DNA of 18,155 nucleotides from an uncultured Bacteroides sp. (GTDB lineage Bacteria > Bacteroidota > Bacteroidia > Bacteroidales > Bacteroidaceae), in NCBI GenBank assembly GCA_900546355.1, contig URCM01000065.1, forward strand, positions 1 to 18,155, in the 5' to 3' direction. The notes below the pieces were generated by a model. It searched no databases, was not told the origin of the DNA, and saw only the letters and a list, made by a program, of their open reading frames with translations. The position numbers and the translations under genes are program-made. Shown piece after piece: positions 1 to 7,143 of this stretch (the first letter of the stretch is position 1; every line of letters begins with the position of its first letter).

Positions 1-3
1 AAA

Positions 4-46
4 GTAGGAGGCAAATGCCTTTCTATGATTAGCATTTACCTCCTAC
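4..46. terminator. Stem-loop, possible terminator of an upstream gene
   Basis: Arms 4-18 and 32-46 are complementary over 15 positions with one mismatch (C12/A38) around a 13-nt loop. No strong T-run follows on the + strand, so a terminator role is inferred from position, upstream of the folP promoter and at the presumed end of whatever gene lies left of the window. It could also be an RNA-end stabiliser. Confidence 0.4.
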
Positions 47-54
47 CCGATTAT

Positions 55-86
55 ATTATATAATGTACGCGCGTACATTATATAAT
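55..86. repeat. 32-bp perfect palindrome
   Basis: Positions 55-86 form a perfect palindrome centred between 70 and 71. The core is GTACGCGCGTAC flanked by AT-rich arms (ATTATATAAT outwards). It has no loop, so as DNA it suits a dimeric regulator or a cruciform, and as RNA it would give a tight hairpin. It lies about 65 bp upstream of the folP promoter core. Function unknown; a bidirectional terminator or an operator are both possible. Confidence 0.6.
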
Positions 87-151
87 TAGGACCTTTCTAA
101 AAAAGCATAGAAAAAATCTGAAGCCATCGCTATCAAATCCGGATTATTGTG

Positions 152-160
152 TACATTTGC
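152..160 (+). promoter_or_regulatory. Bacteroidales-type promoter core for folP-cdaA
   Basis: TACATTTGC matches the Bacteroidales -7 consensus TAnnTTTG. I see no clear TTTG at -33. Transcription starting a few bases downstream would leave a leader of roughly 15-20 nt before the ATG at 183. It would also put the alternative TTG start at 147 upstream of the RNA start, which supports the ATG. Confidence 0.55.
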
Positions 161-182
161 ACTGTCTTTATACCAAGCCGAA

Positions 183-1046
183 ATGAACAGAAACATCAAG
201 ACCCAAATAAATGTAAACGGACAACTGATGGACTTGTCGCATCCGCAAGTAATGGGTATCCTGAACGTAACACCCGATTCTTTCTTTGCCGGAAGCCGCA
301 AGCAGAGTGAAAAAGAGATAGCAGAGCGCGTGCGTCAAATCGTAGAAGAAGGAGGAAGCATGATTGATATCGGTGCATATTCTTCACGTCCGAATGCCGG
401 AGACGTTCCTGCCGAAGAAGAAATGCGCCGTTTGCGTTATGGGCTTGCCGTTATCCGGCGTGAATGTCCCGAAGCGGTTGTTTCGGTAGATACTTTCCGT
501 GCCGATGTGGCAAAGATGTGTGTGGAAGAATATGGTGCGGCTATTATCAATGATATTTCTGCAGGCGAGATGGATGCGAATATGTTTCCGGTGATTGCCC
601 GCTTGGGAGTCCCTTATATTCTTATGCATATGCAGGGTACTCCGCAGACCATGCAGGCTTGCCCGCATTACGGCAATGTGGTGAAAGAGGTGATGTGTTA
701 TTTCTCTGAGAAAGTGCAACGTTTGCGCGACTTAGGAGCAAAAGATATTATCCTCGACCCGGGTTTCGGTTTCGGAAAGACGCTGGAGCATAACTATGCT
801 TTGCTGGACCAGCTGGAAGAATTCAGCATTTTCGAACTTCCTTTGTTGGTAGGTGTATCGCGCAAGTCGATGATATATAAACTGTTGGGCGGAGGACCGG
901 AAGATGCGTTAAACGGTACTACCGCCATTCATGCCCTTGCTTTGATGAAGGGAGCTTGTATTCTTCGTGTTCACGATGTGAAAGCAGCAGTCGAAACGGT
1001 AAAAATCGTCAATGCTATGCGGCAATCCCGATATGTTTGTCAATAA
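183..1046 (+). CDS. folP: Dihydropteroate synthase
   Basis: Cytoplasmic folate-pathway enzyme that joins 6-hydroxymethyl-7,8-dihydropterin diphosphate to p-aminobenzoate; it is the target of sulfonamides. From the ATG at 183 the product is 287 residues, a normal family length. Visible motifs are MGILNVTPDSF near residue 24, DIGAYSSRPNAG (the pABA/sulfonamide loop, here SSRPNA instead of the STRPGA of E. coli), a VSVDTF strand, DPGFGFGKT, GVSRKS and a C-terminal RVHDV, as expected of the TIM barrel. The frame also opens at a TTG (147), but that lies upstream of the likely transcription start, so the ATG is chosen. The cyclase gene follows after 15 bp and is probably co-transcribed. Confidence 0.95.
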   Translation: MNRNIKTQINVNGQLMDLSHPQVMGILNVTPDSFFAGSRKQSEKEIAERVRQIVEEGGSMIDIGAYSSRPNAGDVPAEEEMRRLRYGLAVIRRECPEAVVSVDTFRADVAKMCVEEYGAAIINDISAGEMDANMFPVIARLGVPYILMHMQGTPQTMQACPHYGNVVKEVMCYFSEKVQRLRDLGAKDIILDPGFGFGKTLEHNYALLDQLEEFSIFELPLLVGVSRKSMIYKLLGGGPEDALNGTTAIHALALMKGACILRVHDVKAAVETVKIVNAMRQSRYVCQ

Positions 1047-1061
1047 AACCTACTAACAGCT

Positions 1062-1844
1062 ATGCCATTCAGTTTTACGATACTCACTATTAAAGATGTC
1101 ATCGACATCTTGCTTGTGGCTTTCTTGCTCTACAAGACTTATAAGCTGATGAAATCCTCAGGGTCTATCAATGTGTTTACCGGCATATTGGTGTTCATTG
1201 TGATATGGGTCATCGTGTCGCAGGTGTTGCAGATGCGTTTGCTGGGGTCTATCTTCGATAAGTTGGTCAGTGTGGGAGTCATAGCCATTATTGTTTTGTT
1301 TCAAGATGAAATCCGTCACTTCCTGCTTTCGTTAGGTTCCCGCCACAGCACGAACACTATTTTGCGCTTCTTCAAAGGAAAGCAGAAAAGCGGTGGCGGG
1401 AAAGAAGATATCATGCCCATTGTCATGGCATGCCTTAGCATGAGTAAAGGCAAGGTAGGTGCGCTTATCGTTATGGAACGTGACTTTCCGTTGGACGACA
1501 TTGCCCGCACGGGCGACATTATCGACGCCAATATCAATCAGCGGCTGATTGAGAATATTTTCTTTAAGAACAGTCCGTTGCATGATGGTGCGATGGTTAT
1601 CAGCCATAAGCGCATCAAAGCAGCCGGATGTATCTTGCCAGTATCCCATAACCTGAATATCCCCAAGGAATTAGGCTTGCGCCACCGTGCTGCTTTGGGT
1701 ATTTCGCAAGAAACGGATGCGTTGGCTATCATCGTGTCCGAAGAGACTGGCGGCATATCCATTGCTTATCAAGGCGAGTTCCACTTGCGTCTTACAGCCG
1801 AGGAACTGGAACGCATGCTGACCGAAACACGTCAGGAAGAGTAA
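1062..1844 (+). CDS. cdaA: Diadenylate cyclase, CdaA type, membrane-bound
   Basis: Makes the second messenger c-di-AMP from two ATP. The 260-residue product has three hydrophobic segments (about 12-30, 38-57 and 66-82) and then a DisA_N/DAC catalytic domain (about 85-245). The catalytic signatures are intact: DGA at 175-177 within LHDGAMVI, and RHR at 207-209 within RHRAALG. Length and layout match CdaA (also called DacA or YbbP) rather than DisA or CdaS. It follows folP by 15 bp; this pairing is common in Bacteroidota, and I see no metabolic reason for it beyond shared transcription. The stop codon is 4 bp from the stop of the convergent PAP2 gene, leaving no room for a separate terminator. 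Confidence 0.93.
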   Translation: MPFSFTILTIKDVIDILLVAFLLYKTYKLMKSSGSINVFTGILVFIVIWVIVSQVLQMRLLGSIFDKLVSVGVIAIIVLFQDEIRHFLLSLGSRHSTNTILRFFKGKQKSGGGKEDIMPIVMACLSMSKGKVGALIVMERDFPLDDIARTGDIIDANINQRLIENIFFKNSPLHDGAMVISHKRIKAAGCILPVSHNLNIPKELGLRHRAALGISQETDALAIIVSEETGGISIAYQGEFHLRLTAEELERMLTETRQEE

Positions 1845-1848
1845 ACGC

Positions 1849-2409
1849 TTAAAACCGCATGGAAGCATAAAGTCCGTAGTATCCGTCGCCGGCTACAGGC
1901 TGAAGACTTAACTGATGCTTTCGTGCAAAAGGGCGGGTGAAGATGTAAGAACATCCTGCACCGATGGCGGCTCCTGCCAGCACATCCCAACCATCATGCT
2001 TCTTGCCGTATATGCGGCTCCAGCCCACGTAGGTAGATACAATGTATGCCGGAAGCCCCCATTGCCAGCCGTAACGCCGTTGGATAAAAGCCGCTGCCGC
2101 GAACGAGGTAGCGGTATGCATGGAAGGAAACGAGTGGTGGTCGCTATGGTCGGGACGTTCTTTCCGTACACTGTACTTCAGGGCATAAGTAATGCCGGCG
2201 GTAGTCACCGCTGCCAATGCGCCTTGTTTCAGTCCTTGCCAGTCTTGTTGTATCAATACGGCTGCCAGTCCGGCTACAGGCAGTGCAATGGCACCGATGT
2301 CGCCCGATGTACGTACCGCTTTGCGTGCGCCTGTTACTTCTATTTGTTGGGCGGACAGGGGAAGAAGTCCGATAAATAAAGTGAAAAGGATGAGCAGTCT
2401 TTTATCCAT
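1849..2409 (-). CDS. PAP2-family phosphatase, exported
   Basis: Member of the PAP2/lipid phosphatase superfamily with all three catalytic motifs: K78..R85-P86 within KYSVRKERP, PSMHT at 95-99 (the PSGH box with Met for Gly), and S130-R131..H137..D141 within SRIYGKKHDGWD. A signal peptide ends near residue 20 (LSA|QQ). After it come only moderately hydrophobic segments, so the active site should face the periplasm. Likely substrates are lipid phosphates such as undecaprenyl diphosphate, phosphatidylglycerol phosphate or lipid A phosphates; sequence alone does not decide. It is the last gene of a five-gene minus-strand run, 11 bp after the lipid kinase gene. Confidence 0.88.
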   Translation of the reverse strand: MDKRLLILFTLFIGLLPLSAQQIEVTGARKAVRTSGDIGAIALPVAGLAAVLIQQDWQGLKQGALAAVTTAGITYALKYSVRKERPDHSDHHSFPSMHTATSFAAAAFIQRRYGWQWGLPAYIVSTYVGWSRIYGKKHDGWDVLAGAAIGAGCSYIFTRPFARKHQLSLQPVAGDGYYGLYASMRF

Positions 2410-2420
2410 TTGTCGTTTGT

Positions 2421-2786
2421 TTACAGTTTGGGAAGGAATATCAGTAATCCGATAACGGCAGAAGCCATCGCCAGCAGTAAGACGGCTCCTGCTGCAAGGT
2501 CTTTGGTGCGCTTGATGGCTTCATCGTATTCGGCAGAGACACGGTCGGCTAACGCTTCGATGGCGGAGTTGACCGCTTCGGCCGCCAATACCATTCCGAT
2601 ACATAGGCAAATCGCTATCCATTCCGTGACAGACAGTTTTACACAAATGCCTGCAATCACGACGCAGGCGGTAATGAAACAATGTATCCACGCATTGTGT
2701 TCATAACGGATAAGCAAGTAGATGCCGTGAAAAGCATATTTAAAACTCAGCATCCGTTTGCGGAATGTAAACCCGTCGTTCTTCAT
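2421..2786 (-). CDS. dgkA: Diacylglycerol/undecaprenol kinase, DgkA family
   Basis: Small integral membrane lipid kinase of 121 residues, the usual family length. The signature E70-AVNSAIE-E77 region is intact and is followed by ADRVSAEYDEAIKRTKDLAAGAV. The two glutamates correspond to the metal- and ATP-handling residues of E. coli DgkA. Hydrophobic segments lie at about 34-50, 54-72 and 96-117. In many bacteria outside Proteobacteria these proteins phosphorylate undecaprenol, so the substrate here is uncertain. The gene sits 10 bp after the exonuclease gene and 11 bp before the PAP2 phosphatase, so a lipid kinase and a lipid phosphatase are co-transcribed. Confidence 0.92.
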   Translation of the reverse strand: MKNDGFTFRKRMLSFKYAFHGIYLLIRYEHNAWIHCFITACVVIAGICVKLSVTEWIAICLCIGMVLAAEAVNSAIEALADRVSAEYDEAIKRTKDLAAGAVLLLAMASAVIGLLIFLPKL

Positions 2787-2796
2787 GACTCTCTGT

Positions 2797-3552
2797 TCAG
2801 ATGTTTACGCATACTTCTACCGGGCAATGGTCGGAACCGAAAATCTCGGTGTGGATAGCGGCACTTTCCAGTTTGTCGGCAAGGCGTGCGGAAGCCAGGA
2901 AGTAATCAATGCGCCACCCGGCATTCTTCTCGCGTGCCTTGAACCGGTACGACCACCATGAATAGATACTTTCTTGTTCGGGATAGAAGAACCGGAAAGT
3001 ATCGATAAATCCAGCGTCCAGTAAAGTTTGGAACTTCTCGCGTTCCTGGTCGGTGAATCCGGCATTCATGCGGTTGGTTTTCGGGTTTTTCAGGTCTATT
3101 TCTTTATGGGCCACGTTCAGGTCTCCACAGACCAATACAGGCTTTTTGGCATCGAGCGCCAGCAGATATTGGCGGAAAGCGTCTTCCCATGTCATGCGGT
3201 AATCCAGCCGTTTCAGCCCGTCTTGCGAGTTGGGGGTATATACGGTCACCAGATAGAAATCTTCCATTTCCAGTGTGATGACTCTGCCTTCACGGTCGTG
3301 CTCGTCAATACCCAAACCGTAGCTTACTTGCAAAGGTTGGTGACGGGTAAAGATAGCTGTGCCCGAATAGCCTTTCTTTTCAGCATAATTCCAATACGAG
3401 GTATATCCGTCGAAAGCCAGGTCAAGCTGTCCTGCCTGCATTTTTGTTTCTTGCAGGCAAAAGAAATCAGCGTCCAGCTGGAGGAATGCTTCGCGGAATC
3501 CTTTGTCACAGCAAGCGCGAAGCCCGTTTACGTTCCAAGAGATGAATTTCAT
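2797..3552 (-). CDS. xth: Exodeoxyribonuclease III (AP endonuclease, ExoA/Xth family)
   Basis: Base-excision repair enzyme that cuts at abasic sites and has 3'-5' exonuclease activity. The 251-residue product shows the EEP-fold motifs: WNVNG at 6-10, LQETK with the metal-binding Glu35, GYSGTAIF, VYTPNSQ, GDLNVAH, IDYFLAS and the terminal GSDHCPV. The start is set at the ATG at 3552 (MKFISWNVNG). The longer frame from 3576 would overlap the end of the preceding gene and adds residues unlike any family N-terminus. It lies 7 bp downstream of the PorT-like gene in an otherwise envelope-related operon, so its place is probably operonic convenience. Confidence 0.94.
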   Translation of the reverse strand: MKFISWNVNGLRACCDKGFREAFLQLDADFFCLQETKMQAGQLDLAFDGYTSYWNYAEKKGYSGTAIFTRHQPLQVSYGLGIDEHDREGRVITLEMEDFYLVTVYTPNSQDGLKRLDYRMTWEDAFRQYLLALDAKKPVLVCGDLNVAHKEIDLKNPKTNRMNAGFTDQEREKFQTLLDAGFIDTFRFFYPEQESIYSWWSYRFKAREKNAGWRIDYFLASARLADKLESAAIHTEIFGSDHCPVEVCVNI

Positions 3553-3559
3553 ATAATCT

Positions 3560-4249
3560 TTATTTTTGTATATCAAACAAATAGGTTAGCCGCGCGCCGA
3601 TATACGAATGTGCCGAGCGCGAGAACGGGTCTTTCTTCGAATTGTTGTAGAAGTCCGCCAAGCCGAAGTAGTAACGCGCTTCCACGATGAAGTGGCCAAT
3701 GCCCGTACGTACTTCCAAGCCGCCTCCACCTACGATGCCATAATCGAATTTCTTGTCCGCCATCTTTCCGTATTGTTCGTTTGGCGTTCTTCCGGAAGGG
3801 TCCCACGGGTCACTCATCGTTTCTTTTTCGTTGAGCAGGTAGCCCACTTGCGGACCTAAATTGAGGACAAAACGCACGCCGTTGCCTTTGTCTTTACCGA
3901 AAGCGAGGTGTGCCAGCAACGGAATCTCGATGTAATTCATCGCACGGTGATACGTATTGCCCGTCTCGTCTTCGATGACTTCTTTCCAACCGCGTTGGGA
4001 AAAGTTCACTTCCGCTTGGATACCGCAAATCATGCTGAAATATTTTTCGCCGATGTAGCGCACGGTTACGCCGAATTCGGGACCAATCAGTTTGCTTTGT
4101 TTGAAACCAGGAGTGATGCTGATAGAACTGAAGTTCACCCCGCCGTTCACTCCGATGGCTAAATTGCTGCGTTGGTCTTGCAGTTGGGCGTTCGCCGGCA
4201 AGCTATACAGCATCAGCCCTGTCAGAAGAAAAAAGAATATCCGTTTCAT
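3560..4249 (-). CDS. PorT-like outer membrane beta-barrel protein
   Basis: Exported protein of 229 residues with a clear signal peptide (cleavage near ANA|QLQ, residues 20-23). The mature part alternates short amphipathic beta strands with polar loops, for example GVNGGVNFSSI, YIEIPLLAHLAF, FVLNLGPQVGYLL, FDYGIVGGGGLEV and FIVEARYYFGLADF, and ends in an aromatic-rich strand (YIGARLTYLFDIQK). This resembles the Bacteroidota outer-membrane beta-barrel family that includes PorT. The specific function is unknown; I do not claim a type IX secretion role. It follows the LysM/PBP1 gene by 6 bp, and proteins of these two families often occur together, which suggests an envelope-linked pair. Confidence 0.82.
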   Translation of the reverse strand: MKRIFFFLLTGLMLYSLPANAQLQDQRSNLAIGVNGGVNFSSISITPGFKQSKLIGPEFGVTVRYIGEKYFSMICGIQAEVNFSQRGWKEVIEDETGNTYHRAMNYIEIPLLAHLAFGKDKGNGVRFVLNLGPQVGYLLNEKETMSDPWDPSGRTPNEQYGKMADKKFDYGIVGGGGLEVRTGIGHFIVEARYYFGLADFYNNSKKDPFSRSAHSYIGARLTYLFDIQK

Positions 4250-4255
4250 GTAAAA

Positions 4256-6052
4256 TTATTCAAAATCAAGTTTGATCAGCTCATAATCTTGCGAGAAATG
4301 CACGAAAAATATCTTGCGGTTGATGAACCCGCCCCAATTGTTGACACGTTCAAACTTAAAGCCGGTCTGTATCGGCACTACGTTTAAACGGTTCAGGTTG
4401 TTTTCCAGCTTATTGCCGTACTTCGAGAGGCCTTTCAGGAAATAATAGCCGATGTCGAATCCCAACATGCCGTATTTGGGATAAATGTTCGCCATATCCT
4501 TGCTATACCAATGGCGGTAGGCATGGGTGAAATTGACCGCAGCCGGAAACAGGTTGTTGGTGTAGAACGACGAATAGAAATACGTGTCCAGTTCGTAGAA
4601 ATTGGCCAGGAAATCCTGTGTGTATGTCTGCCATTCCGGATAACCGAAAAGGTGCATGTCGAAGTGCGGGTGTTCTTTACGTACCAAGGTGAGGTGGGGC
4701 ACCAGTTTGGTCAGTGCCGTGCTGCGTGCCGAAATGGGGATAAATACATTTTGGCGCGTGGTGTCCATCGCACCGATAACTTTGTTCGGGTCGATGTTTG
4801 TTCCCAGCCGGATTTGGCTGAAACGGATGCCATTGTCTTTCAGTTCCGCCTTCATGCCTTTGATGAAGTCGGCTTTTTCCGGGTCGTCTGTCCCATCATC
4901 GAGGAATACGACGTTGCTTTGTCCGAATTTGCGGATAAAGTGTTCATATACTTCAGAGTACAGGTAAGATTGCGGCGTGTTGATTTGGTAAAGCAACGGG
5001 CTGTTGAACACTTCGTCCACTTTCGGTGCGAAAGGGACTATCAGCCGGATGTTATGCTGTTGGGCAAAGTCGGCCACAGAGGTGATTGAGCCTGGGTTTA
5101 CCGGGCCGATAATCAGGTCCATGTCTTTCATGACGCCGTTTGCCAATATTTTGTTTGTTCCTGCTTTTGTGCCTTTCGTGTCATACGCGTAAATATCCAT
5201 GGATACGTTTTGGCGCTTCAAGCTGTCGGCCGCTATCAGGAAGCCTTCGTAGAATTCCACAATGCGCGATTGGGCTTCGCGCTTGCTTCCCGCCGTCTCT
5301 TTAGAGAAAGGCAGCATCAATGCCACTTTGATGGTGTTGATAGGTTTCTTCTCCGTTACGCTTTGGCTGAACAGTTCTTCGTTGGTCGGTTCTATGACCG
5401 GTGCAGGAGTTTTTTCCGCTTCCACTTCCTGTTTCGGGTAAGGGATGAAGAGGAAAGTGCCCCGCTTCAGTTTGCCTTTCTTCAGTTCGGGATTGGCTGC
5501 TATCAGCTCTTCCTCGGTGATGCCATATTCACGGCTGATGCTGAAAATGGTTTCGCGGCGTTGCACCTTGTGCATGGTTTGCCAGTCGTCCTTCTTCGTT
5601 TCCCCGGCAGGTTGTGCGGAAGAGGCTTGAGTTGTTGTATCGGGTTCGCCGGTAGATGCCGGAATGATGACAACTTGCCCTATGCGGAAATTTTCGGCAC
5701 TTAGTCCCGGATTGGCGGCGCAGATGGCTTGTGCTGTCACGCCGTATTTTACCGTCAGTTGGTAAAGGGTTTCTCCCGTCTGAATCGTGTGATACTGGGG
5801 AGCATGGCTGCTTGTCCCCGATGCCTGAGGTATTTTCAGGGCTTTTCCGGTACGTATTTTCTGGTCGCTTCCCGGATTCATCCGCACGATGTCGTCTACC
5901 GATACGTTATACATACGTGCTATCGAATAAAGACTTTGTCCTTTGGCCACGGTGTGCAGAAAGTATTCCGTATTTCCGTTTGTTTGTGCTGTCGCAAAGG
6001 GCTGGCCCATAAAGAGCGCGGCCGCAAAGCAGAGAATATGAATGAATTTCAT
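4256..6052 (-). CDS. LysM repeats plus periplasmic-binding-protein-fold domain
   Basis: First gene of the minus-strand operon, 598 residues. A signal peptide ends at ATA|QT (about residue 22). Three LysM peptidoglycan-binding modules follow at about 31-75, 87-131 and 161-204; each has the x-V-x-x-G-x-T/S-L-Y-x-I-A start and an NP...L-K-x-G/I-P end. After a Pro/Glu-rich linker, residues 241 to about 590 look like a type 1 periplasmic-binding (ABC amino-acid receptor-like) fold, starting IKVALMLPFS and including DLIIGPVNPGSI and VVFLDDG. No transporter genes are nearby. Known relatives are annotated as PBP1 and LysM proteins. I infer a wall-attached sensor or structural protein; the ligand is unknown. 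Confidence 0.88.
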   Translation of the reverse strand: MKFIHILCFAAALFMGQPFATAQTNGNTEYFLHTVAKGQSLYSIARMYNVSVDDIVRMNPGSDQKIRTGKALKIPQASGTSSHAPQYHTIQTGETLYQLTVKYGVTAQAICAANPGLSAENFRIGQVVIIPASTGEPDTTTQASSAQPAGETKKDDWQTMHKVQRRETIFSISREYGITEEELIAANPELKKGKLKRGTFLFIPYPKQEVEAEKTPAPVIEPTNEELFSQSVTEKKPINTIKVALMLPFSKETAGSKREAQSRIVEFYEGFLIAADSLKRQNVSMDIYAYDTKGTKAGTNKILANGVMKDMDLIIGPVNPGSITSVADFAQQHNIRLIVPFAPKVDEVFNSPLLYQINTPQSYLYSEVYEHFIRKFGQSNVVFLDDGTDDPEKADFIKGMKAELKDNGIRFSQIRLGTNIDPNKVIGAMDTTRQNVFIPISARSTALTKLVPHLTLVRKEHPHFDMHLFGYPEWQTYTQDFLANFYELDTYFYSSFYTNNLFPAAVNFTHAYRHWYSKDMANIYPKYGMLGFDIGYYFLKGLSKYGNKLENNLNRLNVVPIQTGFKFERVNNWGGFINRKIFFVHFSQDYELIKLDFE

Positions 6053-6079
6053 GTTTCGTCTATTGAATGGTTTCGGCAG

Positions 6080-6088
6080 GCAAAAGTA
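6080..6088 (-). promoter_or_regulatory. Promoter core for the LysM-porin-xth-dgkA-PAP2 operon
   Basis: On the minus strand the sequence reads TACTTTTGC, matching TAnnTTTG, about 27 bp upstream of the ATG at 6052. A convincing TTTG at -33 is not seen. Together with gaps of 6-11 bp between the genes, this suggests one transcript down to 1849. Confidence 0.55.
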
Positions 6089-6279
6089 CGCATTTTTATT
6101 GGTAGACTCACGAATATTGCCAAGAATTTACGGTTTATAAAAGAAAAAAGTGAAATATGCTTGCCGCACGCTTGGCGTTTTATCGGACACGGAGGCGCGC
6201 AAGCGTAAATATATTCCACCCAACGTGTCAATTTTTAAATCTCTACGTTTGACTTTATTATCCTAATAGTCTCCCTTTT

Positions 6280-6362
6280 ACGTTCTCCGTCCCAAAACCG
6301 TACGGTTTCCGTCCCAAAAACATACGGTTTTGGTTCGGAGAACGTACGGTTTTGGGACGGAA
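6280..6362. repeat. Interlocked inverted/direct repeat cluster
   Basis: A unit of about 18-19 bp, CCGTCCCAAAACCGTACGG, appears four times: forward at 6287-6305 and 6309-6327 (two changes in the second), and inverted at 6321-6338 (imperfect) and 6343-6360. In addition ACGTTCTCCG (6280-6289) pairs with CGGAGAACGT (6336-6345). The inverted copy at 6343-6360 can pair with either forward copy, so several exclusive hairpins are possible. The cluster lies between divergent promoters (6080-6088 minus, 6511-6541 plus). It may be a dispersed intergenic repeat or a regulator-binding array. Confidence 0.7.
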
Positions 6363-6510
6363 ACCATAAAAAGAAACCGTCTGCACCGGCGATACAACCC
6401 GTATGTTTCGGCAAATGTATCGTGGCTTTTTGGAAACGGTTTCTAACTGCCCGTAGTTTTCGTTTTTGATTGATTCGATTCAAAATAGGGCAAGATTTCT
6501 TTACAATATT

Positions 6511-6541
6511 TTTGTGTTTACGAAAAAATGTATACATTTGT
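6511..6541 (+). promoter_or_regulatory. Promoter of the antiterminator-caspase operon
   Basis: TTTG at 6511-6514, an 18-bp spacer and TACATTTGT at 6533-6541 closely fit the Bacteroidales promoter TTTG-N19-21-TAnnTTTG. It is the best plus-strand promoter between the LysM operon and the antiterminator gene. Its transcript would begin near 6548 and carry a leader of about 600 nt. I see no inverted repeats bracketing it, so it does not look like an invertible capsule-type promoter. Confidence 0.65.
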
Positions 6542-6546
6542 ACTCA

Positions 6547-6977
6547 GACTCTCGGGTCTTGCGCTTTAATGCTTGAGGCGACCCGCGCCGGGCAGAGTGT
6601 GGCGAAGCCGTTACAGGTTAAGCCATACGAAGCGGGCTTTGGGCGGGAAGGAGAGTCAAGACATAATGGAAGGCGTTTACTTTGACGCTCTGTTTGAGAC
6701 GATCCGAAATCTAGCAAATTTACGAATCAAAGTCTTGAACATAGCAACGGTAGATGCCCGGGGTGTGATTTATATCACAGCCTTTGGCGTATCCTGCCAG
6801 CCCGAACTATACCGTTCGGGCACAAGGGGTTTCTATACCTATATAATTAGGTGTGCCAAGACTGGAGCGGTATACATTCATATCGGCGTGGGCTCTGACG
6901 TTGTCTGTTCAACTTTGATGGGCAGTGCTAGAGCCTCGGATCGTGGGACGGACAACAGGACGGACTCACGCTTTTTT
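6547..6977 (+). ncRNA. Structured leader RNA / possible attenuator
   Basis: The leader holds many complementary segments: 6547-6553 with 6651-6657 (closing a domain that contains 6554-6558/6580-6584 and 6620-6624/6635-6639), 6764-6769 with 6774-6779, a perfect 8-bp hairpin 6800-6807/6814-6821, 6891-6896 with 6930-6935, and 6900-6910 with 6946-6956 (11 bp, two G-U pairs). Some pairings exclude each other: 6656-6662 can pair with 6732-6738 instead of closing the first domain, and 6900-6910/6946-6956 clashes with the terminator stem. I do not recognise a known riboswitch class. An open frame runs through it (ATG at 6666), but no protein family was recognised. In Bacteroides fragilis capsule loci, UpxY proteins act on their own leaders; a similar role here is inference. 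Confidence 0.5.
6942..6977 (+). terminator. Candidate intrinsic terminator inside the leader
   Basis: CGTGGG (6942-6947) pairs with CTCACG (6965-6970), including one G-U, around a 17-nt loop. After a single C comes TTTTTT (6972-6977). The loop holds the first of two direct copies of GGACGGAC (6946-6953 and 6958-6965). The stem is only moderately strong, but the T-run is the best in the leader and lies about 170 bp before the antiterminator ATG, where an attenuation site would be expected. Confidence 0.45.
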
Positions 6978-7143
6978 ATGTCTGTACGTTTAAAGGTATA
7001 ATCATGCCGATATGGACACATTGCCTGATGTGAACACCCGACGAGGCGGGACAGAACCTCCTCACGCCGGATTTGCCTCCGGTGTCTCCCCCAAAGCCAA
7101 AGATTCATCAGTAGGGGTGTCGGTAAGGTATGCTCTACATCCA

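Noticed and set aside
3028..3690. 220-codon plus-strand open frame
   Set aside because: Antisense to the exonuclease III gene, which has all catalytic motifs.
4511..5704. Plus-strand open frames of 192 and 164 codons
   Set aside because: Both are shadows of the LysM/PBP1 gene on the minus strand, have no promoter or recognisable domain, and read as low-quality sequence.
6411..6419. Minus-strand TACATTTGC, a possible second promoter toward the LysM operon
   Set aside because: It fits the -7 core but has no TTTG at -33, and a better-placed core exists at 6080-6088. It would have to read through the repeat cluster. Too weak to call.
6420..6600. Invertible (phase-variable) promoter as in capsule loci
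   Set aside because: The UpxY-type gene made this worth checking, but I found no inverted repeats on both sides of the promoter and no site-specific recombinase gene in the window.
6547..6660. Cobalamin riboswitch
   Set aside because: GGGAAGG-like and GCC-rich stretches first suggested one, but the conserved B12-box and the GCCACTG segment are missing and the downstream genes have no link to cobalamin.
6573..7001. 142-codon open frame in the leader (ATG at 6666)
   Set aside because: It overlaps strong RNA hairpins and the candidate terminator, and I recognise no protein family. I kept the segment as structured RNA, though a small protein cannot be fully excluded.
7012..7143. 44-residue N-terminal extension of the antiterminator
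   Set aside because: The frame is open, but the extension is Gly/Pro-rich without NGN features, and NusG-family proteins begin close to the WYVLRA motif, which follows the ATG at 7144.
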